NCBI GenBank assembly: GCA_000621905.1
Contig: JHXB01000009.1
Span: 62,001 to 126,000, forward strand
Length of the DNA stretch: 64,000 nucleotides
Reading direction: 5' to 3'
Source of the DNA: Lachnospiraceae bacterium NC2004
Lineage (GTDB): Bacteria; Bacillota; Clostridia; Lachnospirales; Lachnospiraceae
Both the position numbers and the translations under genes were made by a program. The notes beneath the pieces are model-generated. The model saw only the letters and a program-made list of their open reading frames with translations, was not told the DNA's origin and did not search any database. Of this stretch, positions 40,118 through 48,695 are shown piece by piece (the first letter of the stretch is position 1; the number at the start of each line of letters is the position of its first letter).

Positions 40118-41653
40118 ATGAAGAAACCGGTAACAATCATATTAATCGCGATAATCGTAGTGATGGCGCTCGTTATCGCATTTTTGCTTGGTAGGGGAAG
40201 CGGCAGCGCACCGGAGCCTGCAACCGAGGCACCGGCAACGACAGAGACAGAAGAGACTACCGAAGAGTCAAGTGAAGAGACAACCGAAGCGCCTAAATCC
40301 GGCGAAACTAAGACCGCCAACGGTGATGTAATCTACACTTTATCGGGAACCTGGGATTCCAACGGAATGACCGCAACCCAGATAAATGCAAGCGTTATGA
40401 ACTACAAGTCAAGCGAAGTTGGCTCATGGGAGGTTGCATTAACGGTTCCAAAAGGTGCCAAGTTAGAGCAGAGTTGGAACGGAAGCTTTGATCTTAAAGG
40501 TACGACTTTAAAGGTAACACCTGCTGACTACAACGCAACTATCGCCCCTAACGGCAAAGCGGAGTTCGGTTTCATTTTAGATACCAACGGAAGCTTTGAG
40601 CCTGCCAAGACAGTGCTTACTTTGGGCGACGAGAAGATAGATGTATCAGGCCTTGGCGGAGACAATGAGGCACCGGAAGATGCCGAAGAGGAGGAAGAAG
40701 ACGATTCTGAGGATGTCGAGGACAGCAAGAAGATCGTGTTAAATGAAAGCGATCCGGTTAAGAAGCATGGTAAGTTAAAGGTTAAGGGCACTAAGATTGT
40801 CGATAAGAACGGCAATCCATACCAGCTTAAGGGCGTTTCAACCCATGGTATCGCGTGGTTCCCTGAGTATGTCAACAAGGATGCATTTAAGTCTCTTAAG
40901 GAGAATTACAACGTCAACCTCATAAGACTTGCGATGTATTCTGATCCGGGTGCGGGCTACACCAAGGATATGCACAAGAAGGTCAAGGAGGGCGTTAAGT
41001 ACGCAACCGAGCTTGGTCTCTACGTCATCATAGACTGGCACATTTTAAATGACAACAATCCTAATACAGAGGACAATATAAAGCGTGCGAAGTCATTTTT
41101 CAAGGAAATGAGTTCGGCTTATAAAGACTACGACAACGTTATCTACGAGATTTGTAACGAGCCAAATGGAGGAACCACCTGGGATAACGACATCAAGCCT
41201 TACGCTAACAAGATGATTAAGGTTATTCGTGCAAATGATAAAGACGCGATTATCATCATCGGAACTCCTACCTGGAGCCAGGATGTTGACATCGTTGCCA
41301 AGAGCCCGATTAAGGGTGACAACCTTATGTACGCGCTTCATTTCTATGCAGCGACACATAAGGAGGATCTTAGAAATAAGGCTAAGACAGCGATTGATTC
41401 AGGACTTCCTGTTTTCATCAGTGAGTATAGCATTTGCGACGCATCTGGTTCGGGTGGAATCGACAAGTCGTCCGCCAAAGAATGGTTTAAATTGATTAAG
41501 AAATACGACCTGTCTTGTGCGACTTGGAGTTTGTGTAACAAGGACGAGACGTCGGCTCTTCTGAAGCCTAATTGCGATAAGAAGAGTGGTTTTACTGATA
41601 AGGATCTTACCCAGTCGGGCAAATGGATTCTGTCACAGTATAGCAAATATTAA
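40118..41653 (+). CDS. Membrane-anchored endoglucanase: CBM2-like + GH5 catalytic domain
   Basis: This 511-residue protein has an N-terminal signal-anchor (residues about 5-25) and a Thr/Glu/Pro linker. A beta-sandwich at about 70-180 resembles a CBM2-like cellulose-binding domain (WDSNGMTATQINASVMNY, NGKAEFGFILDTNG). A very acidic linker follows, then a GH5 (subfamily 2-like) domain from about 215 to the end. Catalytic acids are E348 in ICNEPNG (acid/base) and E436 in FISEYS (nucleophile). The supporting motifs GVSTHGIAWFPEY, LIRLAMY and LHFYAATH are present. It would cut beta-1,4-glucan at the cell surface. AGGAG precedes the start. The rare link is its position directly after an ArsR regulator. 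Confidence 0.92.
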   Translation: MKKPVTIILIAIIVVMALVIAFLLGRGSGSAPEPATEAPATTETEETTEESSEETTEAPKSGETKTANGDVIYTLSGTWDSNGMTATQINASVMNYKSSEVGSWEVALTVPKGAKLEQSWNGSFDLKGTTLKVTPADYNATIAPNGKAEFGFILDTNGSFEPAKTVLTLGDEKIDVSGLGGDNEAPEDAEEEEEDDSEDVEDSKKIVLNESDPVKKHGKLKVKGTKIVDKNGNPYQLKGVSTHGIAWFPEYVNKDAFKSLKENYNVNLIRLAMYSDPGAGYTKDMHKKVKEGVKYATELGLYVIIDWHILNDNNPNTEDNIKRAKSFFKEMSSAYKDYDNVIYEICNEPNGGTTWDNDIKPYANKMIKVIRANDKDAIIIIGTPTWSQDVDIVAKSPIKGDNLMYALHFYAATHKEDLRNKAKTAIDSGLPVFISEYSICDASGSGGIDKSSAKEWFKLIKKYDLSCATWSLCNKDETSALLKPNCDKKSGFTDKDLTQSGKWILSQYSKY

Positions 41654-41701
41654 TACACATATTTATCAGTTTATTATCTTAAGAATATCATAATCTGATG
41701 C

Positions 41702-41776
41702 TATACTAACCATATCGAAAAGAGATCGGAATTTATAAAGGCTCGGTGGTTGACGTCGTACAGCTGCCGAGTTTTT
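41702..41776 (+). terminator. Strong hairpin before cca, terminator or short RNA
   Basis: CTCGGTGGTTG (41742-41752) pairs along its whole length, with wobbles, with CAGCTGCCGAG (41761-41771), followed by TTTTT. TATACT at 41702-41707 could start an RNA of about 60 nt. It terminates the cellulase transcript or forms a small RNA. The shape resembles the hairpin at 22944-22982. Confidence 0.6.
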
Positions 41777-41780
41777 GTGC

Positions 41781-41828
41781 GCTAAGTACCCAAAGGGGAC
41801 AGTCCCCATTGGGTAGTTATGGGTAGTT
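41781..41828. repeat. GGGGACAGTCCCC palindromic repeat upstream of cca
   Basis: A full unit GCTAAGTACCCAAAGGGGAC, A, GTCCCCATTGGGTAGTTA with an additional GGGTAGTTA (41821-41829) running into the cca RBS. Confidence 0.9.
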
Positions 41829-41842
41829 AAAGGAGTGGGGAC

Positions 41843-43177
41843 ATGAATATTATTATTCCGGAAAATGTGGGATACATTTTAAATAAACTACATAATGCAG
41901 GATACGAGGCCTACATTGTCGGAGGTTCGGTTAGAGATGCGCTTCTAAACCAGGAACCGAAGGACTATGATATTACGACAAATGCAGAGCCTTCCGAGGT
42001 TAAATCAATATTTCCAAAAACATTTGATACCGGTCTAAAGCACGGAACAGTGACGGTCAGGTACAACCACGAAAGCTACGAGGTTACGACTTACAGGGTT
42101 GACGGAACCTACGAGGATCATCGCCGCCCGAAGGAAGTGACATTTACCAAGAGCCTGGCTGAGGACCTTCTTCGCCGCGATTTCACGATAAATGCAATGG
42201 CGTACAATGAGGAAGAGGGCCTAATCGACATGCACGGCGGTTTGGAGGATCTCAATAACCGTGTGATTAGGGCGGTTGGCGATGCAAGGAAGAGATTTGA
42301 CGAGGATGCTTTAAGGATATTGAGGGCGATGCGTTTTGCGGGGCAGTTGTCATTTGACATAGAAGACGAAACGCTTCAGGCTATGAAGGAGAAGGCTTTT
42401 TTGTTAAAAGACATCAGTGCCGAGAGAATCAGAGAGGAGCTCACCAAGCTTCTTATAAGCGATAATCCCGAGCTTTTGGCAAATGTTGGCTACAAGCTTG
42501 GAATCACTAAGATTATACTGCCTGAATTTGACAGAATGCTTGAGACGACGCAGGAGAATCCCCACCATTGCTATGATGTCGGCACGCACTCATTGGTTGC
42601 GGTTAAGAATATCGAGGCCGATGAAACTCTCCGCTGGATTATGCTTCTTCATGATGTTGGAAAGCCTGAGGTAAAGACTATGGATGAGAACGGGACTTGT
42701 CATTTTTACAGGCATGCCGAGGTCGGAACGGACATAGCGGTTGCGATCTTTAGGAGGCTCAGGTTTGATAATGAGACTATTAGGAAGGCTAAGACTCTGA
42801 TTTTTTACCACGATTATAACTGGGGCGAGAAGGTTTCAGATAGAGTTATAAGGCGCGCAGCGTCAAGGGTTGGAGTCGACAATATGCGCGACCTTTTCAA
42901 GGTTCACAGGGCGGATGTCCTAGCGCAGAGTGATCTCTTAAGAGAAGAGAAGTTGTCGCTTCTTGACGGGATATGCAAGAGGTTTGAGGAACTCTTAGAT
43001 GAGAAGCAGGCAATGTCGCTAAAAGACCTTGCCATCAACGGTAATGACCTTATAAAGCTTGGGTTTAAGCCGGGTCCTGAGATTGGTGAGACGCTCAACT
43101 CGCTCTTTGAAGAGGTGCTAGAAGACCCTGAGCTTAATACGAGGGAAACTTTACTCTTGAAGCTAACTACCCAATAG
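41843..43177 (+). CDS. cca: CCA tRNA nucleotidyltransferase
   Basis: This 444-residue class II enzyme adds or repairs the 3' CCA of tRNA. The head domain has GGSVRDALL (28-36) and the catalytic EPKDYDITT. The neck has the RRDFTINAMAY and EDALRILRAMRFAGQL motifs. A C-terminal HD domain (WIMLLHDVGKPEVK, H and D metal ligands) suggests an added phosphohydrolase activity as in other bacterial CCA enzymes. AGGAGTGGGG precedes the ATG. The last three residues and the stop come from a GGGACAG repeat (CTAACTACCCAATAG), so the natural C-terminus has been replaced or trimmed slightly. Confidence 0.95.
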   Translation: MNIIIPENVGYILNKLHNAGYEAYIVGGSVRDALLNQEPKDYDITTNAEPSEVKSIFPKTFDTGLKHGTVTVRYNHESYEVTTYRVDGTYEDHRRPKEVTFTKSLAEDLLRRDFTINAMAYNEEEGLIDMHGGLEDLNNRVIRAVGDARKRFDEDALRILRAMRFAGQLSFDIEDETLQAMKEKAFLLKDISAERIREELTKLLISDNPELLANVGYKLGITKIILPEFDRMLETTQENPHHCYDVGTHSLVAVKNIEADETLRWIMLLHDVGKPEVKTMDENGTCHFYRHAEVGTDIAVAIFRRLRFDNETIRKAKTLIFYHDYNWGEKVSDRVIRRAASRVGVDNMRDLFKVHRADVLAQSDLLREEKLSLLDGICKRFEELLDEKQAMSLKDLAINGNDLIKLGFKPGPEIGETLNSLFEEVLEDPELNTRETLLLKLTTQ

Positions 43178-43242
43178 GGACAGACCCCATTGAGAACTTA
43201 GCACGTAACTACCCAGTGGGGACTGTCCCCTTTGGGTACTTA
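43164..43242. repeat. Two palindromic repeats overlapping the cca stop
   Basis: Units 43164-43200 (TAACTACCCAATAGGGAC, AGACCCCATTGAGAACTTA) and 43206-43242 (TAACTACCCAGTGGGGACTG, TCCCCTTTGGGTACTTA). The cca stop TAG (43175-43177) lies inside the first. Confidence 0.9.
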
Positions 43243-43319
43243 ATTTGCCATATCACCAAAAATATGCTATAAATATAGGTTGTAGAACAGTTTTTACACA
43301 CAAAAGAAAGGATGATTAG

Positions 43320-44633
43320 ATGTTTAAAAAGTATCAAAGGATTATAGCCATGGTACTTACTCTGGCTTTATTGGCGGGAATAAGCCTACAAAACTCAACA
43401 ATCACAAACGCTACATTAACTTCGGCAAGTTCGGATGCAAGCGCTAATGCTTCCGACAATGCAAGCGCTAATCCAAGCAGCGACGCAAGCACCAATGCTA
43501 GTGCCAATGCAAGCGGCGAAGCAACTACAGAGACAGCAACAACTGCTATAGAGGCAACAACCGAAGCTCCGGCAACCTCTCAGTCAGATAACATGACAAT
43601 GAGCGACGGTATCGGTTATGCAATGCTTGATGGAATTGACTACGACTTCGATTTTTCTAAGTTTAAGACATATTATGTACCATTTAAATTCGAGCAGACA
43701 GGATATCTTACTGTCAAGAGAGTTGACGCATCATCTGACGCAGTTGTCAGTGTAACTTTGCTTCCTGCAAATGATTACGCTAACCAGACAGCATCAACAG
43801 ACGCAACACTTAAGGCAGAAGAGTCTTCAGATCAGATTGCAGTTCAGGCAGACTCTTATTTCTTAAAGCTTGAATCTGACAAGCCTGTTACAGTAACTAT
43901 CGGAGCTTATTTTGCTTCAGGACTCTTTTTCTACAACGGAAGCAACAAGTTAGAGCTCGGTACACATACGGCTTCTCAAGCATTTTACTATGAGTATATT
44001 GCTACCGGAACAGGTTATTTTACAGTTGAGAATATGACCAAGAGTAAGGTGAGCGTTGCTCTTTGCAACAAGGATAAGGCAGCGGTTACTAAGGCTGTCA
44101 CCCTTGCCGCTTACTCTAAGACTAATCACAAGAGAAAGAAGACTATCGCCGGATTCGGTTTATTAAAAGGCGAAAGCTATGTTATCAAGGTTACTGCTGC
44201 TAAGACAGTTAAGAGTGTTACATTAAAGGGTGCGCTTGCTTCGTATCCTACTGTTGGTGGTGTTAATCTCGGTGAGGCTTCATTTGCCCTTGCTAAGAAG
44301 AAGACTTATAAGGCAACTTCGGCTGCTTTATCAAGTCCAAGTTTTTACACATTTAAGAAGACTTCTAAGAAGAAGATTCAGATTATATTTAACACCAAGG
44401 GACTTAAGAATCAGGGTACACTTGATGTAAGACTTTACTATCTTGAGACCAAGGGTGATAAGAAGGGCGAGATTCTTCCGGTTAAGATTAAGAAGAAGCA
44501 CTTTGGATTTACTCAGAAGGCAGGCTATAAGAAGACTATGAAGCTTCCTGCTAACTGGCCTAACAGAACTTACTACCTGAAGGTGTCTAACAGCAATAAA
44601 TCAACAGGTTGCTACACCATTCAGTACAAGTAA
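43320..44633 (+). CDS. Secreted protein with Ser/Asn/Ala linker, unknown
   Basis: This 437-residue protein has a signal peptide (FKKYQRIIAMVLTLALLAGI), followed by about 60 residues of low-complexity Ser/Asn/Ala/Asp and Thr/Glu repeats (units such as SSDASTNASANAS). Two beta-sandwich-like regions follow (about 95-230 and 230-437, the latter Lys-rich: FYTFKKTSKKKIQIIFNTKG). The pattern resembles bacterial pre-peptidase C-terminal-type domains, which bind glycans or proteins, but no confident family is claimed. AAAGGATG precedes the start. It is 74 bp upstream of the PEGA lipoprotein gene, and both share the Ser/Asp/Ala linker style. Confidence 0.7.
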   Translation: MFKKYQRIIAMVLTLALLAGISLQNSTITNATLTSASSDASANASDNASANPSSDASTNASANASGEATTETATTAIEATTEAPATSQSDNMTMSDGIGYAMLDGIDYDFDFSKFKTYYVPFKFEQTGYLTVKRVDASSDAVVSVTLLPANDYANQTASTDATLKAEESSDQIAVQADSYFLKLESDKPVTVTIGAYFASGLFFYNGSNKLELGTHTASQAFYYEYIATGTGYFTVENMTKSKVSVALCNKDKAAVTKAVTLAAYSKTNHKRKKTIAGFGLLKGESYVIKVTAAKTVKSVTLKGALASYPTVGGVNLGEASFALAKKKTYKATSAALSSPSFYTFKKTSKKKIQIIFNTKGLKNQGTLDVRLYYLETKGDKKGEILPVKIKKKHFGFTQKAGYKKTMKLPANWPNRTYYLKVSNSNKSTGCYTIQYK

Positions 44634-44707
44634 AATAATAATTTGTATTTTTGATACATTTGGGGTATAATTACAAAGTATGCCCATTTCTTGATGGAGG
44701 TGAGGCT

Positions 44708-46093
44708 ATGAAGTTAAGTAGGCTCATATGCCTTACTGTTATATCAGTGCTTATAGTGGCTACATTTACGGGCTGTACCAAGAGACATCAGAGACACAAA
44801 AACAAGGCATCTTCCGATGCAAATGTATCAGAAGAGGCAACTAATCCTTCTGATATCGATGATGTTGTGGTGATAGCCGACATAGACCATCTTAATTACA
44901 AGCTTGCTCTAAAGGATATAGATTCTGAGTGGACTTATCACGTGGTTTATGATGATGATACGACATTTACAAGCCGATACGGTGAGCAGATTTCGCCTGA
45001 ACAGCTTATAATTGGCGAGATTGCTGAGGTTGATTACAATATTCACACTTACAGGCTTAGTAATCTTAAGATATCTTTAGATGCCTGGGTTTATGAAGAT
45101 GTGAAAGGGTTAACCTACAACCAGACAGATGAGACTATAAGCATCATGGGAGAGACTTATCCTTACAATAGCAGCCTTGTTTTAAGGGACGAGACGATCA
45201 TGGGTCAGGAGACGCTTGATGAGATTGCCAAGAAGGCCAATCCAACAACGGAAGAGACTACTGAGCTTGATATTATCAAGGATAAGCCGAATAAGAAGAA
45301 AGACAAAGTCAATCCGATAGGTCAGTCGGGTGGCAAGGTTGGGGACGGTAGCGGTGATAGGCCGGCTACGACAGAGGAGCCTAAGGATACCGACGAAGAC
45401 GAGGATGACGAATTAGTTACGGGAGAGCGAGAGGTCAAGAATAACCTTAATCTCTCCGCCATAGATCCATGTGACACTGTCACATGTTGGGGGTATAAGG
45501 GACTTATATGTTCTGTGATTCTTAATTCAGGTCATGGATATGTAAGATTCTCGAGCTATTCTACATATCTCGGTGGAATGGTCGCCATAGGCGATGTTAT
45601 CGCGCCAGTTGTTGAGGACATGGTTCTTACCGTTCCTGAAGGCGAGTGGACCTTAGAGATAGACAAGAATGGCAAGATGGGCACCAAAGATATAATTGTT
45701 GCACAGAATCAGGATCAGACAGTCAACTTGGCGAGTCTTATGATTATAGCCAACAAGAAGGGTATCCTTCATTTTATTACTGATCCTGCTGATTGCACCA
45801 TTATAATAGACAATGTGGAGTATACAGGCAAAACCAATTTTTCATTGGATTACGGCTTGCACAAGGTGCAGGTTGTTGCCGTTGATTATAAGGCGTATAA
45901 CGGAACAATATATGTTAACACAGCATTTGCAAATGTTAACGTGAAATTAGTCAAGATTGATGACAAGGACGAGTCTGACCTCATGAAGAATGACAGCTTG
46001 TTTGTCGCGACGACTAAGGCCAAAGCTACGACGACGGAACAGATTGAAGAAGTTACGACAACAGAAGCAGCCAACAATCTTGAACAGCAGTGA
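44708..46093 (+). CDS. PEGA-domain lipoprotein
   Basis: This 461-residue protein has a lipoprotein signal: hydrophobic segment then VATFTGC with the lipidated Cys at about 20. The N-terminal half has a DUF-like beta region (DIDHLNYKLALKDID). A Thr/Glu/Lys/Asp-rich linker follows. The C-terminal part contains PEGA-type repeats (GILHFITDPADCTIIIDNVEY and VNTAFANVNVKLV), beta modules found in surface-layer-associated proteins. The protein ends in a Thr-rich tail. GGAGGTGAGG is placed 4-13 bases before the ATG at 44708. Its stop lies 11 bp before the phosphoglucomutase start. Confidence 0.8.
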   Translation: MKLSRLICLTVISVLIVATFTGCTKRHQRHKNKASSDANVSEEATNPSDIDDVVVIADIDHLNYKLALKDIDSEWTYHVVYDDDTTFTSRYGEQISPEQLIIGEIAEVDYNIHTYRLSNLKISLDAWVYEDVKGLTYNQTDETISIMGETYPYNSSLVLRDETIMGQETLDEIAKKANPTTEETTELDIIKDKPNKKKDKVNPIGQSGGKVGDGSGDRPATTEEPKDTDEDEDDELVTGEREVKNNLNLSAIDPCDTVTCWGYKGLICSVILNSGHGYVRFSSYSTYLGGMVAIGDVIAPVVEDMVLTVPEGEWTLEIDKNGKMGTKDIIVAQNQDQTVNLASLMIIANKKGILHFITDPADCTIIIDNVEYTGKTNFSLDYGLHKVQVVAVDYKAYNGTIYVNTAFANVNVKLVKIDDKDESDLMKNDSLFVATTKAKATTTEQIEEVTTTEAANNLEQQ

Positions 46094-46104
46094 AAGGATT
46101 TACC

Positions 46105-47838
46105 ATGAACTACAAGCAGATTTACGAAGAGTGGCTTCGTAACCCTTATTTTGACACTGACACTAATTTGGAACTTGAAAGTATTAAGTACAATGAGAAA
46201 GAAATTGAGGATAGGTTTTATAAGGATTTGAAGTTTGGTACGGCAGGACTTAGAGGCATTATAGGTGCCGGTACCAACAGAATCAACAAGTACGTGGTTC
46301 GTAGAGCGACACAAGGACTTGCTAACTACATCATGATTCAAGGTAAGGAAGACCAGGGCGTTGCGATTGCATTTGACTCAAGACGAATGAGCCCACAGTT
46401 TGCTAAGGAGGCGGCACTTACATTGTGTGCTAACGGCATCAAGGCTTATCTTTTCGAGTCTTTAAGACCTACGCCGGAGCTTTCATTTGCAGTAAGATAT
46501 TTGGATTGTGTTGCCGGAATCAATATTACGGCGAGCCACAACCCACCTGAATATAACGGATACAAGGTTTACTGGGAGGACGGAGCACAGATTACTCCTC
46601 CTAATGATGTCGGAATCATGCGAGAGGTTGGAGCCATCGCTGATTGGGAGAACATCAAGGTTATGACCGAGGAGCAGGCCAAGAATCAGGGCCTCTTAGA
46701 GATTATCGGTAAAGAAGTTGATGACGCGTATATGGAAGAGCTTAAGTCTTTAGTGCTCAACCAGGACGCTATTGATAAGTATGCTAAGGATCTTACGGTT
46801 GTGTTTACTCCTCTTCATGGAACGGGTAACCTTCCTGCAAGACGCATTTTAAAAGAGATTGGATTCGACAATGTATATGTCGTTCCTGAGCAGGAGCTTC
46901 CTAACGGTGAGTTTCCTACAGTTTCTTATCCTAACCCTGAGGCGAAGGAAGCATTTGAACTCGCTTTGGCACTCGCTAAGGAGAAGGATGCAGACCTCGT
47001 ATTAGCAACAGATCCGGACGCCGACAGACTTGGGTGCTATGTCAAGGACGGCAACGGAGAATACCGTGTATTGACCGGTAACATGTCGGGATGCTTGCTT
47101 GCCGATTACGAGATTGGGCAAATGAAAGAGAAGAAGCTTGCGCCTAAGGACGGTTCGCTTATTAAGACGATCGTTACTACCAACATGGCAGACGCTATTG
47201 CTAAGTATTACAAGGTTGGACTTATCGAGGTACTTACAGGATTTAAGTACATCGGTGAGCAGATTCTTAAGATGGAGCAGACCAAGAAAGGTCATTATCT
47301 TTTCGGATTTGAGGAGAGTTACGGATGCCTTATCGGTACTCATGCGAGAGATAAAGACGCTATTGTGGCAACCATGGCTCTTTGTGAGTGTGCTGCTTAC
47401 TATAAGAGCAAGGGCATGAATATGTGGGATGCAATGATTGCTCTTTATGATAAGGTTGGATATTACATGGATGGCCAGAAGGCTATCACACTTGCGGGTG
47501 TTGAAGGAGCGACTAAGATTACCAAGCTTATGGATGACCTTAGAAATGATCCGTTGAAGTCAATCGGAGGATATAAGGTTACCGAGTTCAGAGATTATCA
47601 GATGGATAAAGTCATTGATATTAAGACGGGTAAGGAATCGCCAACAGGGCTTCCACAGTCCAACGTTCTTTACTTTGATATGGAAGATGGCGCGTGGGTG
47701 TGCGTAAGACCTTCGGGAACAGAGCCTAAGGTTAAGTTCTACTACGGAATCAAGGGCAAGGATTTTGAAGACGCAACCAAGACATCTGAGAAGATGGGCG
47801 AGGAGATCGTCAATATGATTAACAAGATGATAGGCTGA
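46105..47838 (+). CDS. pgcA: Phosphoglucomutase / phospho-sugar mutase
   Basis: This 577-residue alpha-D-phosphohexomutase, PgcA-like, interconverts glucose 1-phosphate and glucose 6-phosphate (or mannose phosphates). All family motifs are present: FGTAGLRG, phospho-Ser S144 in TASHNPPEYNG, Mg loop DPDADRLG, sugar loop GFEESYG, and phosphate loop RPSGTEPK. The start at 46105 follows GAAAGGA; a GTG five codons earlier overlaps the upstream stop. A terminator follows directly. It supplies UDP-glucose precursors for envelope polymers. Confidence 0.95.
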   Translation: MNYKQIYEEWLRNPYFDTDTNLELESIKYNEKEIEDRFYKDLKFGTAGLRGIIGAGTNRINKYVVRRATQGLANYIMIQGKEDQGVAIAFDSRRMSPQFAKEAALTLCANGIKAYLFESLRPTPELSFAVRYLDCVAGINITASHNPPEYNGYKVYWEDGAQITPPNDVGIMREVGAIADWENIKVMTEEQAKNQGLLEIIGKEVDDAYMEELKSLVLNQDAIDKYAKDLTVVFTPLHGTGNLPARRILKEIGFDNVYVVPEQELPNGEFPTVSYPNPEAKEAFELALALAKEKDADLVLATDPDADRLGCYVKDGNGEYRVLTGNMSGCLLADYEIGQMKEKKLAPKDGSLIKTIVTTNMADAIAKYYKVGLIEVLTGFKYIGEQILKMEQTKKGHYLFGFEESYGCLIGTHARDKDAIVATMALCECAAYYKSKGMNMWDAMIALYDKVGYYMDGQKAITLAGVEGATKITKLMDDLRNDPLKSIGGYKVTEFRDYQMDKVIDIKTGKESPTGLPQSNVLYFDMEDGAWVCVRPSGTEPKVKFYYGIKGKDFEDATKTSEKMGEEIVNMINKMIG

Positions 47839-47843
47839 TTATG

Positions 47844-47878
47844 ATAGCAACGGGAGTAACTTTCCGTTGCTATTTTAT
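47844..47878 (+). terminator. Terminator after phosphoglucomutase
   Basis: Perfect stem ATAGCAACGG (47844-47853) / CCGTTGCTAT (47864-47873), then TTTATAAT. Confidence 0.85.
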
Positions 47879-47879
47879 A

Positions 47880-47959
47880 ATAACTACCCAAAGGGGACAG
47901 TCCCCATTGGGTAGTTATGTGCTAAGTACGCAAAGGGGACAGTCCCTATTGGGTAGTTA
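47880..47959. repeat. Two tandem GGGGACAGTCCCC repeats upstream of the ABC transporter
   Basis: Two full palindromic units fill the space between the terminator and the RBS of the ABC ATPase gene, as in front of nadA and cca. Confidence 0.9.
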
Positions 47960-47969
47960 AGGAGGATAT

Positions 47970-48692
47970 ATGATTAGTTTTAAAAATGTTTCCAAGACAT
48001 TTGACGGTGGAGTTAAGGCTGTTGATGATGTGAGCTTTACGGTAAATGAAGGCGAGATTGTAGGATTTATAGGTCCTAACGGCTCCGGAAAGACTACTTC
48101 GATGAAGATGCTTACGGGAATACTTAACCCTGATTCCGGAACAATTGAGGTCGGAGGATATAACGTTGCAGTTGAAGGCCTAAAGGCAAAGCAGCGAATC
48201 GGCTACATTTCCGATAATCCGGACCAGTTCTTAAGGCTTACGGGAAGAGAATATATAGATTTTATTGCAGATATATACGGCGTTTCTCTTGAGGACAGGG
48301 TAGAGAGAACTGAAAGCTTGTCTGAGCGATTTGGAATGACTGATGCGTTAGATAGGCAGATAACTTCTTATTCTCATGGTATGAGACAGAAGATTATGGT
48401 AATCGGCGCTCTCATTCACGAGCCTGACGAGTGGATTCTTGATGAGCCGATGACGGGACTTGATCCCGAATCTGCTTATGAGCTTAAGCAAATGATGAGA
48501 GAGCACGCAGACAAAGGACATGCGGTACTTTTCTCGACACATGTTCTTGAAGTTGCCGAGAAACTTTGTGACAGAGTTGTAATAATAAGATACGGACATG
48601 TCCTCTTTGAGGGAACATTAGATGAACTTCAAAAGTTACATCCGGAGTCGAGTCTTGAGGAGATTTTTATAGAAATGATGAAGGAGAAATAG
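47970..48692 (+). CDS. ABC transporter ATP-binding protein
   Basis: This 240-residue ATPase has Walker A GPNGSGKTTS (35-44), signature SHGMRQK (a variant of LSGGQ usual in ABC-2 exporters), Walker B WILDEPMTGLDP and the H-loop STHVLE. It powers the permease encoded 3 bp downstream. The short ATPase with a separate 12-helix partner matches the ABC-2/NatA-like exporters of Firmicutes. The substrate is unknown. GGAGG precedes the start. Confidence 0.93.
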   Translation: MISFKNVSKTFDGGVKAVDDVSFTVNEGEIVGFIGPNGSGKTTSMKMLTGILNPDSGTIEVGGYNVAVEGLKAKQRIGYISDNPDQFLRLTGREYIDFIADIYGVSLEDRVERTESLSERFGMTDALDRQITSYSHGMRQKIMVIGALIHEPDEWILDEPMTGLDPESAYELKQMMREHADKGHAVLFSTHVLEVAEKLCDRVVIIRYGHVLFEGTLDELQKLHPESSLEEIFIEMMKEK

Positions 48693-48695
48693 TCT

